Assembly (NCBI GenBank): GCA_965229635.1
Contig: OZ245894.1
Coordinates: 2,170,001-2,234,000 of the forward strand
DNA: 64,000 bases
Direction: 5' to 3'
From: BQJU01 sp965229635
GTDB taxonomy: Bacteria; Bacteroidota; Bacteroidia; Chitinophagales; Saprospiraceae
Below are positions 18,341 through 26,055 of this stretch, one piece after another. Position 1 is the first letter of the stretch, and the number at the start of each line of letters is the position of its first letter. The translations under genes were made by a program, and so were the position numbers. The notes below the pieces were generated by a model. That model saw only the letters and a program-made list of their open reading frames with translations. It had not been told where the DNA came from and searched no databases.

Positions 18341-18784
18341 GTGGATACGCTGAGTTATAAAACGAAATCTGAGAAGAAGGAGGCCGTTGAGCGCAAATGG
18401 TACGTTGTCGACGCAGAAGGAGAGGTGGTAGGTCGCCTTTGCTCAAAGATCGCTCACGTGCTGCGCGGCAAGCACAAACCTTCTTACACACCGCACGTAG
18501 ATTGTGGTGATTATGTCATCGTATTGAACGCCGATAAGGTGCGTTTCACCGGTGCCAAGTGGGATCAGAAAGAGTACATTACTTACTCTGGATACCCAGG
18601 TGGTCAGAAAAGAGCAACTGCTAAGGAACTGAACGCCAAGAAGCCCCATGCAATTGTAGAAAATGCAGTGAAGGGCATGCTGCCTAAGACCAAATTGGGC
18701 CGCGCGATGATTAAAAAGTTATTTGTTTACGAAGGAGCGGAGCACCCACACCAGGCGCAAAAGCCCGAGCCTTTCAATTTTTAA
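18341..18784 (+). CDS. rplM: 50S ribosomal protein L13
   Basis: This 147-residue protein has normal L13 length. The start is GTG at 18341, giving MDTLSYKTKSEKKE; the family blocks KWYVVDAEGEVVGRLCSKIA, LRGKHKPSYTPHVDCGDYV and AVKGMLPKTKLGRAMIKKL are present. It is an early 23S-rRNA-binding protein of the large subunit. It is the first gene after the strong promoter at 18260-18290 and is followed by rpsI after 27 bases, the standard L13-S9 pairing. Confidence 0.97.
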   Translation: MDTLSYKTKSEKKEAVERKWYVVDAEGEVVGRLCSKIAHVLRGKHKPSYTPHVDCGDYVIVLNADKVRFTGAKWDQKEYITYSGYPGGQKRATAKELNAKKPHAIVENAVKGMLPKTKLGRAMIKKLFVYEGAEHPHQAQKPEPFNF

Positions 18785-18811
18785 TTGCTAACGATAATTC
18801 GATTATAGATT

Positions 18812-19198
18812 ATGGAAATGATCAATGCAATCGGGAGAAGAAAAGCCTCTGTAGCCCGTGTTTACCTGACAAAAGGAGAAGGTAAGATTACGGTAAATGG
18901 CAAGGACTATAAGGCATACTTCCCCCAGCACCATGTTCAAAATAAAATCACAGCTCCTTTTGTAACAGTAGCTGCTGAAAATATTTACGACCTCAATGTT
19001 AATGTTCGCGGTGGTGGATTCAAAGGTCAGGCTGAAGCCGTACGTATGGCCATTGCCCGTGCTTTGGTTAAGTTGAACGAAGACTTCCGCAGTCCGCTCA
19101 AGGCTGAGAAATTCCTCACCCGGGATTCCCGCGTGGTGGAGCGTAAGAAGTACGGTAAGCCCAAAGCGAGAAAGAGCTTCCAGTTCTCTAAGCGTTAA
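18812..19198 (+). CDS. rpsI: 30S ribosomal protein S9
   Basis: This 128-residue protein carries typical S9 sequence: NAIGRRKASVARVYLTKGEG, GGGFKGQAEAVRMAIARAL, and a basic C-terminal tail ending in KARKSFQFSKR that reaches the P-site tRNA. The ATG at 18818 (M3) is an alternative start. It sits between rplM and rpsB in a ribosomal run. Confidence 0.97.
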   Translation: MEMINAIGRRKASVARVYLTKGEGKITVNGKDYKAYFPQHHVQNKITAPFVTVAAENIYDLNVNVRGGGFKGQAEAVRMAIARALVKLNEDFRSPLKAEKFLTRDSRVVERKKYGKPKARKSFQFSKR

Positions 19199-19255
19199 TC
19201 TGGACTCAAAGCTCAACGGAACCTTTTTTTTAACACCATCATTAATTATTGGAAA

Positions 19256-19972
19256 ATGGCAAAACCAGAATATAAAGATTTGCTCGAGGCCGGAGTACAC
19301 TTCGGACACCTCAAAAAGAAGTGGAATCCTAAGATGGCTCCTTACATCTTTATGGAGCGTAAGGGTATCCACCTGATCGATCTGAACCGGACTTCAGAGT
19401 GCATGGAGCGCGCTGCCAATGCAATGCGTCAGATTGCCAAGTCTGGTCGTAAGATTATGTTTGTTGCAACCAAAAAGCAAGCCCGCGATATCGTAGCCAA
19501 TGCGGCACGTAGCGTAGGGATGCCTTTTGTAACCGAGCGTTGGCTGGGAGGTATGATGACCAACTTCTCTACCATTCGTCGTTCTGTAAAGAAAATGCAG
19601 ACCATCGACCGCATGTTGCAAGACGGTAGCTTGACTAGCGTAACTAAAAAGGAAAGGCTGACCCTTACCCGTGAGCTAAATAAGCTGGAGAAAGTTTTGG
19701 GGGGTATTGCTAACCTGAACCGCCTGCCTGCTGCAATTTTTATCGTGGACATTCACCACGAACATATTGCAGTGGCAGAAGCCCACAAGCTGGGTATCCG
19801 CACCTTTGGAATCGTTGATACCAACTCTGATCCTAATCAGGTAGACTATCCGATTCCTGGTAATGACGATGCTTCCAAGTCAGTTTCTATCATCACTAAT
19901 TATATGGTAGAAGCCATCCGTCAGGGATTGGAAGAGCGTCAGAAGAGCAAGTCTGAAAAAGAAAAGGCATAA
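19256..19972 (+). CDS. rpsB: 30S ribosomal protein S2
   Basis: This 238-residue S2 has MAKPEYKDLLEAGVHFGHLK, KWNPKMAPYIFMERKGIHLI, RWLGGMMTNFSTIRRSVKKM and FGIVDTNSDPNQVDYPIPGN, all diagnostic. It is followed by tsf after 67 bases, the conserved rpsB-tsf order. The C-terminus ends in a short Lys/Glu-rich tail (RQKSKSEKEKA). Confidence 0.97.
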   Translation: MAKPEYKDLLEAGVHFGHLKKKWNPKMAPYIFMERKGIHLIDLNRTSECMERAANAMRQIAKSGRKIMFVATKKQARDIVANAARSVGMPFVTERWLGGMMTNFSTIRRSVKKMQTIDRMLQDGSLTSVTKKERLTLTRELNKLEKVLGGIANLNRLPAAIFIVDIHHEHIAVAEAHKLGIRTFGIVDTNSDPNQVDYPIPGNDDASKSVSIITNYMVEAIRQGLEERQKSKSEKEKA

Positions 19973-20039
19973 GCGGAAGCGGTATAGGATAAGCCTCTGA
20001 TAATTCATTAATCAAAGAATCACTTTAAAAGAAGCTAAA

Positions 20040-20873
20040 ATGAGTGGAGCAATTTCAGCCTCTGACGTAAAAAAGCTGCGCGACTTGACCGGCGCAGGTA
20101 TGATGGACTGTAAAAAGGCCCTGGCCGAATCTGGCGGGGATCTGGATAAAGCGATCGAGTATCTGCGTAAGAAAGGCCAGAAAATGGCCGATAAGCGCGC
20201 TGATCGCGATGCCAAGGAAGGTGTAGTACTTGCTATCGTTTCTGACGACCAGACCAGTGGTGTGATCGTGAAGCTGAGTAGTGAGACCGACTTTGTGGCT
20301 AAGAATGAAAAATTTGTTGACCTGGCTCAGGATTTTGCTAAGTTGGGATTGGACAAGATGCCAGCTGATCTGGAGGCATTTTTGCAGCTTGACTTTGGTG
20401 GCATCACCGTTGCTGATAAGATTGCCGAGCAGGTAGGTGTAATTGGTGAGAAAATTGAATTGGCAGCTTACGAAAAACTGGAAGCACCAATGGTAGCCCC
20501 TTACATCCACATGGGCAATAAGGCCGGTGTACTGGTTGGTTTGAACAAAGCCAGCGAAGACTACTTCGAAGCAGGCCGCGATGTGGCTATGCAGGTAGCC
20601 GCTATGCACCCAATTGCAGTGGATAAGGACGGTGTTGATGCCGATACTATCCAGAAAGAAATCGAAATCGGGAAGGACCAGGCACGTGCTGAAGGTAAGC
20701 CTGACAACCTGATCGAGAAAATTGCAATGGGTAAATTGAACAAGTTTTACAAAGAGAAAACTTTGCTCAACCAGCAGTTTGTAAAAGACAGCAACTTCTC
20801 AGTAGCGTCTTATCTGCAAAGTAAAGATAAAGAATTGACGGTCACAGACTTTAAACATGTGACTCTAGGATAA
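20040..20873 (+). CDS. tsf: Elongation factor Ts
   Basis: This 277-residue protein is the guanine-nucleotide exchange factor for EF-Tu. The N-terminal UBA-like domain (DVKKLRDLTGAGMMDCKKAL) is followed by the EF-Tu-contact block VVKLSSETDFVAKNEKF (here IVKLSSETDFVAKNEKF). The dimerisation subdomains follow, with MQVAAMHPIAVDKDGVD and a C-terminal QFVKDSNFSVASYL. The gene follows rpsB and is closed by the terminator at 20885-20918. Confidence 0.97.
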   Translation: MSGAISASDVKKLRDLTGAGMMDCKKALAESGGDLDKAIEYLRKKGQKMADKRADRDAKEGVVLAIVSDDQTSGVIVKLSSETDFVAKNEKFVDLAQDFAKLGLDKMPADLEAFLQLDFGGITVADKIAEQVGVIGEKIELAAYEKLEAPMVAPYIHMGNKAGVLVGLNKASEDYFEAGRDVAMQVAAMHPIAVDKDGVDADTIQKEIEIGKDQARAEGKPDNLIEKIAMGKLNKFYKEKTLLNQQFVKDSNFSVASYLQSKDKELTVTDFKHVTLG

Positions 20874-20884
20874 TTGATAACGAA

Positions 20885-20918
20885 AGGCGAATTAGACATC
20901 TAATTCGCCTTTTTTTTT
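20885..20918 (+). terminator. Strong intrinsic terminator after tsf
   Basis: A perfect 10-bp stem (aggcgaatta 20885-20894, taattcgcct 20901-20910) with a 6-base loop is followed directly by eight T. It separates the ribosomal run from pyrH, which therefore probably has its own promoter or depends on read-through. Confidence 0.93.
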
Positions 20919-20975
20919 GCAATTTTGGCTGTGAAATGAAAAGAGAACTACAGTACAGATCAAACCATTCAAAAC

Positions 20976-21689
20976 ATGCCATTAAAATTTAAGCGGGTCC
21001 TTCTGAAATTGAGTGGTGAGTCACTCATGGGAAATCAAAGCTATGGTATTGCACCGCATATGCTGCAGCACTACGCTGAAGAGATCAAGCAGCTCGTTGA
21101 TCTCAACGTAGAGGTAGCCATCGTTATTGGTGGTGGAAATATCTTCCGGGGATTGCAGGCTGAAGGTTCCGGCATTGAACGCGTACAGGGGGATTATATG
21201 GGCATGATGGCTACAGTGATCAATGGCATGGCGCTACAAAGTGCCTTAGAGGGAAAGGGCGTCTATACGCGATTGATCTCCGCCATTGAAATGAAACAAA
21301 TTGCCGAGCCATATATCCGGCGTCGTGCTATCCGTCATCTGGAAAAGGGAAGGGTAGTTATCTTTTCCGCTGGTACTGGAAGCCCTTATTTCACTACTGA
21401 CTCTGCCGCCGCATTACGTGCTAATGAGATGATGGCCGATGTCATTCTCAAAGGTACCCGGGTGGATGGCGTTTACACCGCCGACCCTGAGTTGGATCCC
21501 ACTGCTACCAAGCTGGATAAGGTAACCTTCGCCAAAGTGATTAGTGAAGGCCTGAGTGTGATGGATATGACGGCATTTACCCTTTGTAAGGAAAATGACC
21601 TGCCTATCATCGTTTTTGACATCAATGAAAAAGGGAATTTGCTGCGCATTGTTGAGGGCGAAACAGTAGGGACCTTTATTGGCGGCTAA
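20976..21689 (+). CDS. pyrH: UMP kinase
   Basis: This 237-residue amino-acid-kinase-family enzyme makes UDP from UMP in the cytoplasm. Diagnostic blocks are RVLLKLSGESLMG at the N-terminus, VAIVIGGGNIFRG, RVQGDYMGMMATVINGMAL, VIFSAGTGSPYFTTDSAAAL and DGVYTADPELDPTATKLD. It follows tsf as in many bacteria, but the usual next gene, frr (ribosome recycling factor), is absent: comF lies convergent 5 bases after the stop. Confidence 0.97.
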   Translation: MPLKFKRVLLKLSGESLMGNQSYGIAPHMLQHYAEEIKQLVDLNVEVAIVIGGGNIFRGLQAEGSGIERVQGDYMGMMATVINGMALQSALEGKGVYTRLISAIEMKQIAEPYIRRRAIRHLEKGRVVIFSAGTGSPYFTTDSAAALRANEMMADVILKGTRVDGVYTADPELDPTATKLDKVTFAKVISEGLSVMDMTAFTLCKENDLPIIVFDINEKGNLLRIVEGETVGTFIGG

Positions 21690-21694
21690 CTTAT

Positions 21695-22396
21695 TTAATA
21701 ATCCGCAATAGCAATGGTGGCCATGCTCAAACGAGTACCGGCCACTTCCAGTATTCTCTGTCCACAAGCTTCCAATGTTGCACCGGTGGTGATGACATCG
21801 TCCACCAGCAGAATGTGTTTACCTTCCAATACTCCCTTTGTTTTCACTGCAAATGCTTCCGCTACATTCCTGATGCGTTCCAGGCGCGTTTTATGCGTTT
21901 GAGTGCTGGTATGTAAAGAGCGCACCAATCCATCGGCCAGATAAGGCACATCCATGGCCTTGGAAAGGCCCTTTGCAAACAGTTCACTTTGATTGTAGCC
22001 CCGCTCGTGATAGCGACGGGCATGTAACGGGACCGGTAAAATCAGATCAATGGCCGAGAAAAAAGGACTTTCCCGAAGTTTGCTACCATATAATTGGCCC
22101 ATTCGGATACCCACTGCCTGTTTGTTCTCGTATTTCAAGCGGTGGATGAGGTGCTGAGTGCGCCCTCCTTTATTAAATTTGTAAAAGGCAGCTGCTGACT
22201 CCAGTGGCAACCTACCCCAGAAGCGCTCACTAAATGCATTTTCTTTATGTGAGTGGAAGTTTGTTTTGGGTAAACGATACTGGCAAGGCAGGCAAATGGA
22301 CTCCTGATTGGGCGGAAGATTGGCATCACAAACCAGACATAAGTTGGGGTAGAATAACGAAAATAAGTCATCCAGAAATCGGAAATGGGCTTTCAT
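21695..22396 (-). CDS. ComF family phosphoribosyltransferase-like protein
   Basis: The start is placed at ATG 22394-22396 (MKAHFRFLDDLFSLFYPN), since ComF proteins begin just before the zinc ribbon; a longer frame to 22546 adds 50 residues of unlikely sequence. The first about 45 residues carry a four-cysteine motif (CLVC and CLPC). The rest is a PRTase fold with the PRPP loop ILLVDDVITTGATLEAC near the C-terminus and the family block RRYHERGYNQSELFAKGLSK. The family is named from competence genes, where it helps DNA uptake and handling, but many members outside competent species have no assigned role. No other competence gene is nearby. Confidence 0.88.
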   Translation of the reverse strand: MKAHFRFLDDLFSLFYPNLCLVCDANLPPNQESICLPCQYRLPKTNFHSHKENAFSERFWGRLPLESAAAFYKFNKGGRTQHLIHRLKYENKQAVGIRMGQLYGSKLRESPFFSAIDLILPVPLHARRYHERGYNQSELFAKGLSKAMDVPYLADGLVRSLHTSTQTHKTRLERIRNVAEAFAVKTKGVLEGKHILLVDDVITTGATLEACGQRILEVAGTRLSMATIAIADY

Positions 22397-22565
22397 CGGT
22401 GGGCGGATTTGTAGGTTGTTAGTGCCGTTACATTGCTGTTTTCTTTCGAAAGATAAAAAAATAAGTCTAACACTACAAATACCGTAAACAAAAAACGTCC
22501 ACCTCGCAAAGCGAGGCAGACGCATCAAAACAAAACGAAAAACCAACTTTAAACAAGTCTTTTAA

Positions 22566-22620
22566 CATTTAACGACTTCATTTGAATCCGTTAAATGCTA
22601 TTGTTCATGCTAAATGAACA
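22566..22620. repeat. Two short hairpins in the htrA-comF gap
   Basis: One hairpin has arms catttaacg (22566-22574) and cgttaaatg (22589-22597). The next has arms tgttcat (22602-22608) and atgaaca (22614-22620) with a 5-base loop. Both are A+T-rich and lie upstream of comF on its strand. Function is unknown. Confidence 0.5.
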
Positions 22621-22697
22621 CTTTCACTATTACTAACTTCATGTTTTTCAAAAATGTTGCTAACAGGGTGTTAATAATTTCTTAAATGTCGGTTTTT

Positions 22698-22772
22698 AGA
22701 CCATGTTTGGAGGTCGGATTTGATGGCGAAAATGATACTTACAGCTCAAAGTTTGACCTCCAAACATGGTCT
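22698..22772 (-). terminator. 18-bp perfect inverted repeat just past the htrA stop
   Basis: The arm 22698-22715 is the exact reverse complement of 22755-22772, with 39 bases between. It begins 4 bases beyond the htrA stop codon. On the minus strand it is followed by aaaaaccgac rather than a T run, so it is not a textbook terminator; it may protect the 3' end or act as a site for another element. Confidence 0.5.
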
Positions 22773-22776
22773 TACA

Positions 22777-23922
22777 TCAATTTGCACTTGAAGGTCGCAT
22801 TCGCACCGGGATCTCGATGGTCTTACCCCGGCGATTAACAGTAATATTTAAGGTATCCCCAACTTTCGCTCGTCCCACGATTTCGCTTAGTTCAGGCACA
22901 TCGCGAATCACATAATCATCAACCTTTATAATCACGTCCTTGGGCTGCAATCCGGCGTATTGGGCTGAGCCTCCATCTACCAAATTATCAATTACTACGC
23001 CTTGACTAATATTCAGGCCGAGTTCGGTGGCAGCATCGTCGTCCAGTGGGTAGATATTGACGCCCAGGAATGCCCGCTGGAAACTTCCATATTCAATGAT
23101 ATCATCAACAATACGCTTGGCCAAATTGATTGGAATGGCGAAGGAATATCCCTGGAAAGAACCGGTTTGTGTAGCAATGGCCGTGTTGATACCCAATAGT
23201 TTCCCATCGGCATCTACCAATGCACCCCCACTATTGCCGGGATTTACGGCAGCATCCGTTTGAATGAAGGCTTCAATAGCGTCGCGCCCTTGCAGTAATT
23301 GCAGACTACGTCCTTTCGCACTGATGATCCCTGCGGTAACAGTAGAAGTCAGGTCAAAAGGATTACCAACCGCCAGCACCCATTCGCCAACTCTTGCCAG
23401 GTCGGAATCGGCCAATGGCAAGGTGGGTAAGTTTGTGGCGTCAATCTTGATCACGGCCAAATCTGCCTTCTCATCAGTACCGATGATGGTTGCTTCAAAT
23501 TTGCGATTGTCAAACAAGGTGACCTCTACCTTATCAGCAAAGCCTACCACATGGTTGTTGGTAACGATATACCCGTCAGAACTATAGATGACTCCAGTAC
23601 CACTACCGGCCTGTGCGCCACCAAAAAGATCGTCGCCAAAGAACAGGCGGAAGGGGTTGTTGTCTTCTCGATTATTGCGGCTGGCCGTACTAGTGGCACT
23701 GGCTGAAATGTAGACAACAGATGGCGTGGCTCTTTCCGCGGCAGCGGTAAAATTAAAAGGGTAGGCAGTGGCGCGTGGGGCTACATTAATGTTGTTCACC
23801 GGAATGGCCTGAGCCATTGGTGCAGAGTTGATTGCAGCAGGTTCGTAAATAAAATACAGACCACCCAACATCACTAATCCGCCGATCATGCCTGCCAGCA
23901 CTAGAGAAAATAACTGTTTCAT
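22777..23922 (-). CDS. htrA: Do/HtrA-family periplasmic serine protease
   Basis: The start is set at ATG 23920-23922 (MKQLFSLVLAGMIGGLVML), which opens a signal-anchor; an upstream ATG at 23961 adds a charged stretch before it and is less likely. The trypsin-like domain has the triad His124 (IVTNNHVVGF), Asp154 (KADLAVIKID) and Ser231 (NPGNSGGALVDADG). One PDZ domain follows at about residues 285-375 (GVVIDNLVDGGSAQYAGLQP). It degrades or refolds damaged envelope proteins. One PDZ rather than two resembles DegS-like and other short HtrA members. Two inverted repeats flank the gene: one past the stop, and one upstream at 24021-24085. Confidence 0.93.
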   Translation of the reverse strand: MKQLFSLVLAGMIGGLVMLGGLYFIYEPAAINSAPMAQAIPVNNINVAPRATAYPFNFTAAAERATPSVVYISASATSTASRNNREDNNPFRLFFGDDLFGGAQAGSGTGVIYSSDGYIVTNNHVVGFADKVEVTLFDNRKFEATIIGTDEKADLAVIKIDATNLPTLPLADSDLARVGEWVLAVGNPFDLTSTVTAGIISAKGRSLQLLQGRDAIEAFIQTDAAVNPGNSGGALVDADGKLLGINTAIATQTGSFQGYSFAIPINLAKRIVDDIIEYGSFQRAFLGVNIYPLDDDAATELGLNISQGVVIDNLVDGGSAQYAGLQPKDVIIKVDDYVIRDVPELSEIVGRAKVGDTLNITVNRRGKTIEIPVRMRPSSAN

Positions 23923-24020
23923 ATTTTCGTTTCTTTGATATTTTCGTTCTTTGACCACCACTTGTTTGTCAAAGAACCATTTTTATAGTAAAGAAGGCCC
24001 AAACTAGTGCGACTAGTCCG

Positions 24021-24085
24021 AAATAATTGATAGCCTTTTCAGGCTCTAAATATTGATTATGCTGAACATTGAATATCAATTATTT
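24021..24085. repeat. 12-bp perfect inverted repeat upstream of htrA
   Basis: The arm 24021-24032 (aaataattgata) is the exact reverse complement of 24074-24085 (tatcaattattt). Between them lies a smaller stem (agcc/ggct around 24032-24045). It sits about 100-165 bases upstream of the htrA start and could be an operator or the ends of a small decayed element. Confidence 0.5.
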
Positions 24086-24257
24086 CTGCATCAATCCACT
24101 AGGATTCTAAAACGTTCTCTAATAATACGGAAATATAACTACTAATACAAGGTCTTTGTTACCCTGCATTTTTTGTTTAACTTGACCTTAACAAGCGGCT
24201 ATCAAAGCGGCAAAATTACCGGATCAGAACCTAATCGGTGAATTCCGCAATTTATGA

Positions 24258-24265
24258 TAACTTTG
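24258..24265 (+). promoter_or_regulatory. Candidate -7 element (TAACTTTG) for the HD gene
   Basis: This is an exact TAnnTTTG match whose predicted transcript would begin near 24272. That excludes the upstream ATG at 24254 and favours ATG 24284 or 24299 as start. The -33 position lacks TTG. Confidence 0.4.
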
Positions 24266-24283
24266 TCCGAGCACCTGCCAAAT

Positions 24284-24868
24284 ATGACTGAGAAAACCAT
24301 GACCGGACCAATTGATATGGAAGCTGTGTTGCAGCCCGAGACGGCCCTGGAGCGAAAGATACTCAGGGAGGAGGATTTTTTGCGGGGGCTGATGTGGGGC
24401 ACACCGCGCTATGGTCATCCGGAAGGGGAGGTGTACAAGCATATTTTGGAGATTTATGACAATGTAGAACAGCTCGATCTCAACGAAGAAGATCGCGAAA
24501 AAATGCGCCTGATTACCCTGGCGCACGATACCTTCAAATACAAGGAAGACAAAGGTTTTCCGCGTGACTGGTCAAAACACCACGGTGTATATGCCCGAAA
24601 GTTTATGCAGCAGTTTTTGGATGATCCCATACTGTTGGAAATTATTGAGCTACACGATGAAGCCTACTATTCCTGGCGCATGGAATGCCTCTTCCATCAG
24701 CCGGAACCCTCAAAACTACGACTCAATCACCTGTTGGAAAGAGTAGGGGATCACTTGCAACTTTTTTACCTCTTTTTCAAATGTGACACCCGCACCGGCG
24801 ATAAAACCCAGGCACCTGTCAAATGGTTTGAGCAGCGGGTGGAGGGAATTGAGGTGGTACCACTGTAG
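24284..24868 (+). CDS. HD-domain metal-dependent phosphohydrolase-like protein
   Basis: This protein of about 194 residues has the HD-domain spacing of a first histidine in RYGHPEGEVYKHILEIY, the paired His-Asp in LITLAHDTFKYKEDKG, and later histidines in SKHHGVYARKFMQQF and IIELHDEAYYSW. HD proteins hydrolyse phosphate esters of nucleotides, such as deoxynucleotides, cyclic nucleotides or alarmones; the substrate here is unknown. There is no signal peptide or second domain. I chose ATG 24284 over 24254 because a -7 promoter element overlaps the first ATG. Its stop lies 2 bases from that of the convergent MarR-GNAT gene. Confidence 0.82.
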   Translation: MTEKTMTGPIDMEAVLQPETALERKILREEDFLRGLMWGTPRYGHPEGEVYKHILEIYDNVEQLDLNEEDREKMRLITLAHDTFKYKEDKGFPRDWSKHHGVYARKFMQQFLDDPILLEIIELHDEAYYSWRMECLFHQPEPSKLRLNHLLERVGDHLQLFYLFFKCDTRTGDKTQAPVKWFEQRVEGIEVVPL

Positions 24869-24870
24869 AT

Positions 24871-25818
24871 CTACAAAAACAATTCCATCTTGATATTGCT
24901 GCGTTCATACGGCGAAATGGGGCCGCCAACTACTTTCTTGAATCCAAGCTTGTAATATAGGCTAATGGCCGGTTCCAGCTTGGTATTACTTTCCAGAAAT
25001 AACTTCTCGGCATTCAGGCTTTTGGCCTTATTGATCACAGCCTGGGCCAATAACCAACCGATACCTTTGCCCTGTACAGAGGGATCAACCGCCATTTTTG
25101 CCAATTCATAAGTAGATTCATCCACTTTGACCATGGCGCAGGCTCCTACAGCCTTGCTTTGGTAAAGCGCAATAAATATGTGTCCTCCCGGCTGGATGAT
25201 ATAATTGTCCGGATCACCAAGGGCTTTGTGGTCAGCTTCTTCCATTTTAAAATATTGCCTGATCCAGGCTTCATTCAACTCGCGGAAAGCATTGCGATAA
25301 GCGGGAGTGTAGTCAACAATCTGCACCTGTGCCGCTTCTGCCTTTTTGCGAATGCCGGAAACTCGTTGCAGTAGCGTTTTTTGCGCCAGTGCCCGTTCCA
25401 GGTCATCGATGGCCTGCCAGATATTGTGCTCTGTTTCCTGCAATAACTCCCAAACGCCCTGGTGGACATATTCACAGAGGCTGTCCATGCTGGGGCGCAT
25501 TGCTTTGCCTTGCTCGGAAAGATCGAGCAGACTTTTCCTTCCATCGGACTTATCCTTGAGGGTGACCACCAGTCCGCGCTTACGCATCTCCCGGGCAATT
25601 TGACTAACGGAAGGATGGCTATGCCCAATCTGCTCAGCAATTTCGGTCACACTGAGCGGGCCGCTGTGGGCCAGGGTGTAGTAAACAGGAAACCATTTGG
25701 GTTCAAAGTTGAGTTTTTCCAACTGATACACGCCCATCGAGTCCTGGGTGATGGTTTCGCTTAAGCGGCGCAGGCGGCTGCCGAGGGCCATGATTCCGGT
25801 ACGTTCGTAGAAATTCAT
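24871..25818 (-). CDS. MarR-type regulator fused to a GNAT acetyltransferase
   Basis: This 315-residue fusion has an N-terminal MarR winged helix at about residues 5-145, with the recognition region LSVTEIAEQIGHSHPSVSQI and wing KDKSDGRKSLLDLSEQG. A GNAT domain at about 160-315 has the acetyl-CoA loop VDPSVQGKGIGWLLAQAV and the late LFLESNTKLEPAISLYYKLG. MarR-GNAT fusions are known; they couple DNA binding to acetyl transfer on a small molecule or protein. A near-perfect palindrome at 25855-25874, 37 bases before the start, is a likely autoregulatory operator. The gene is convergent with the HD gene and divergent from the antiporter. Confidence 0.92.
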   Translation of the reverse strand: MNFYERTGIMALGSRLRRLSETITQDSMGVYQLEKLNFEPKWFPVYYTLAHSGPLSVTEIAEQIGHSHPSVSQIAREMRKRGLVVTLKDKSDGRKSLLDLSEQGKAMRPSMDSLCEYVHQGVWELLQETEHNIWQAIDDLERALAQKTLLQRVSGIRKKAEAAQVQIVDYTPAYRNAFRELNEAWIRQYFKMEEADHKALGDPDNYIIQPGGHIFIALYQSKAVGACAMVKVDESTYELAKMAVDPSVQGKGIGWLLAQAVINKAKSLNAEKLFLESNTKLEPAISLYYKLGFKKVVGGPISPYERSNIKMELFL

Positions 25819-25854
25819 TGTAGTCGGACGATTTCAGGTGGATAGTATAATAAA

Positions 25855-25874
25855 TTACGTAAGTGCTTACGCAA
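25855..25874. promoter_or_regulatory. Palindromic operator, probably for the MarR-GNAT regulator
   Basis: Half-sites ttacgtaag (25855-25863) and cttacgcaa (25866-25874) are reverse complements at eight of nine positions around a 2-base centre. Size, symmetry and position upstream of a MarR-family gene match operators of that family. It could also affect the divergent antiporter. Confidence 0.6.
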
Positions 25875-26055
25875 ATTAAATAAAATTGCTCATTTTGTCA
25901 AGTTGCGATCGTTGGATCATTTCCTATACTGGGATAGGTTTACTTCTGTCACAAAATTTAAAATTTATGCTGGTAGTAGTAAAACCGGTAAAAGTTGGTC
26001 AATCTGGTTAGGTTTTCAGCTTTAGCAAACTATATTTACGTTTAAACCTATATCT

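Larger units (their letters stand above)
23923..24283. other. Divergent regulatory region between htrA and the HD gene
   Basis: No gene is visible. Just before the htrA start is an imperfect direct repeat of the form atattttcgt-ttctttg (two copies between 23921 and 23953). Two ACTAGT palindromes lie at 24003-24008 and 24012-24017. A 12-bp inverted repeat with nested stem occupies 24021-24085, and a -7 element for the HD gene is at 24258-24265. Confidence 0.5.

Noticed and set aside
21695..22546. Longer comF start at 22546
   Set aside because: The added 50 residues (MVFRFVLMRLPRFARW...) are unlike the family, which begins just before the zinc ribbon; start at 22396 preferred.
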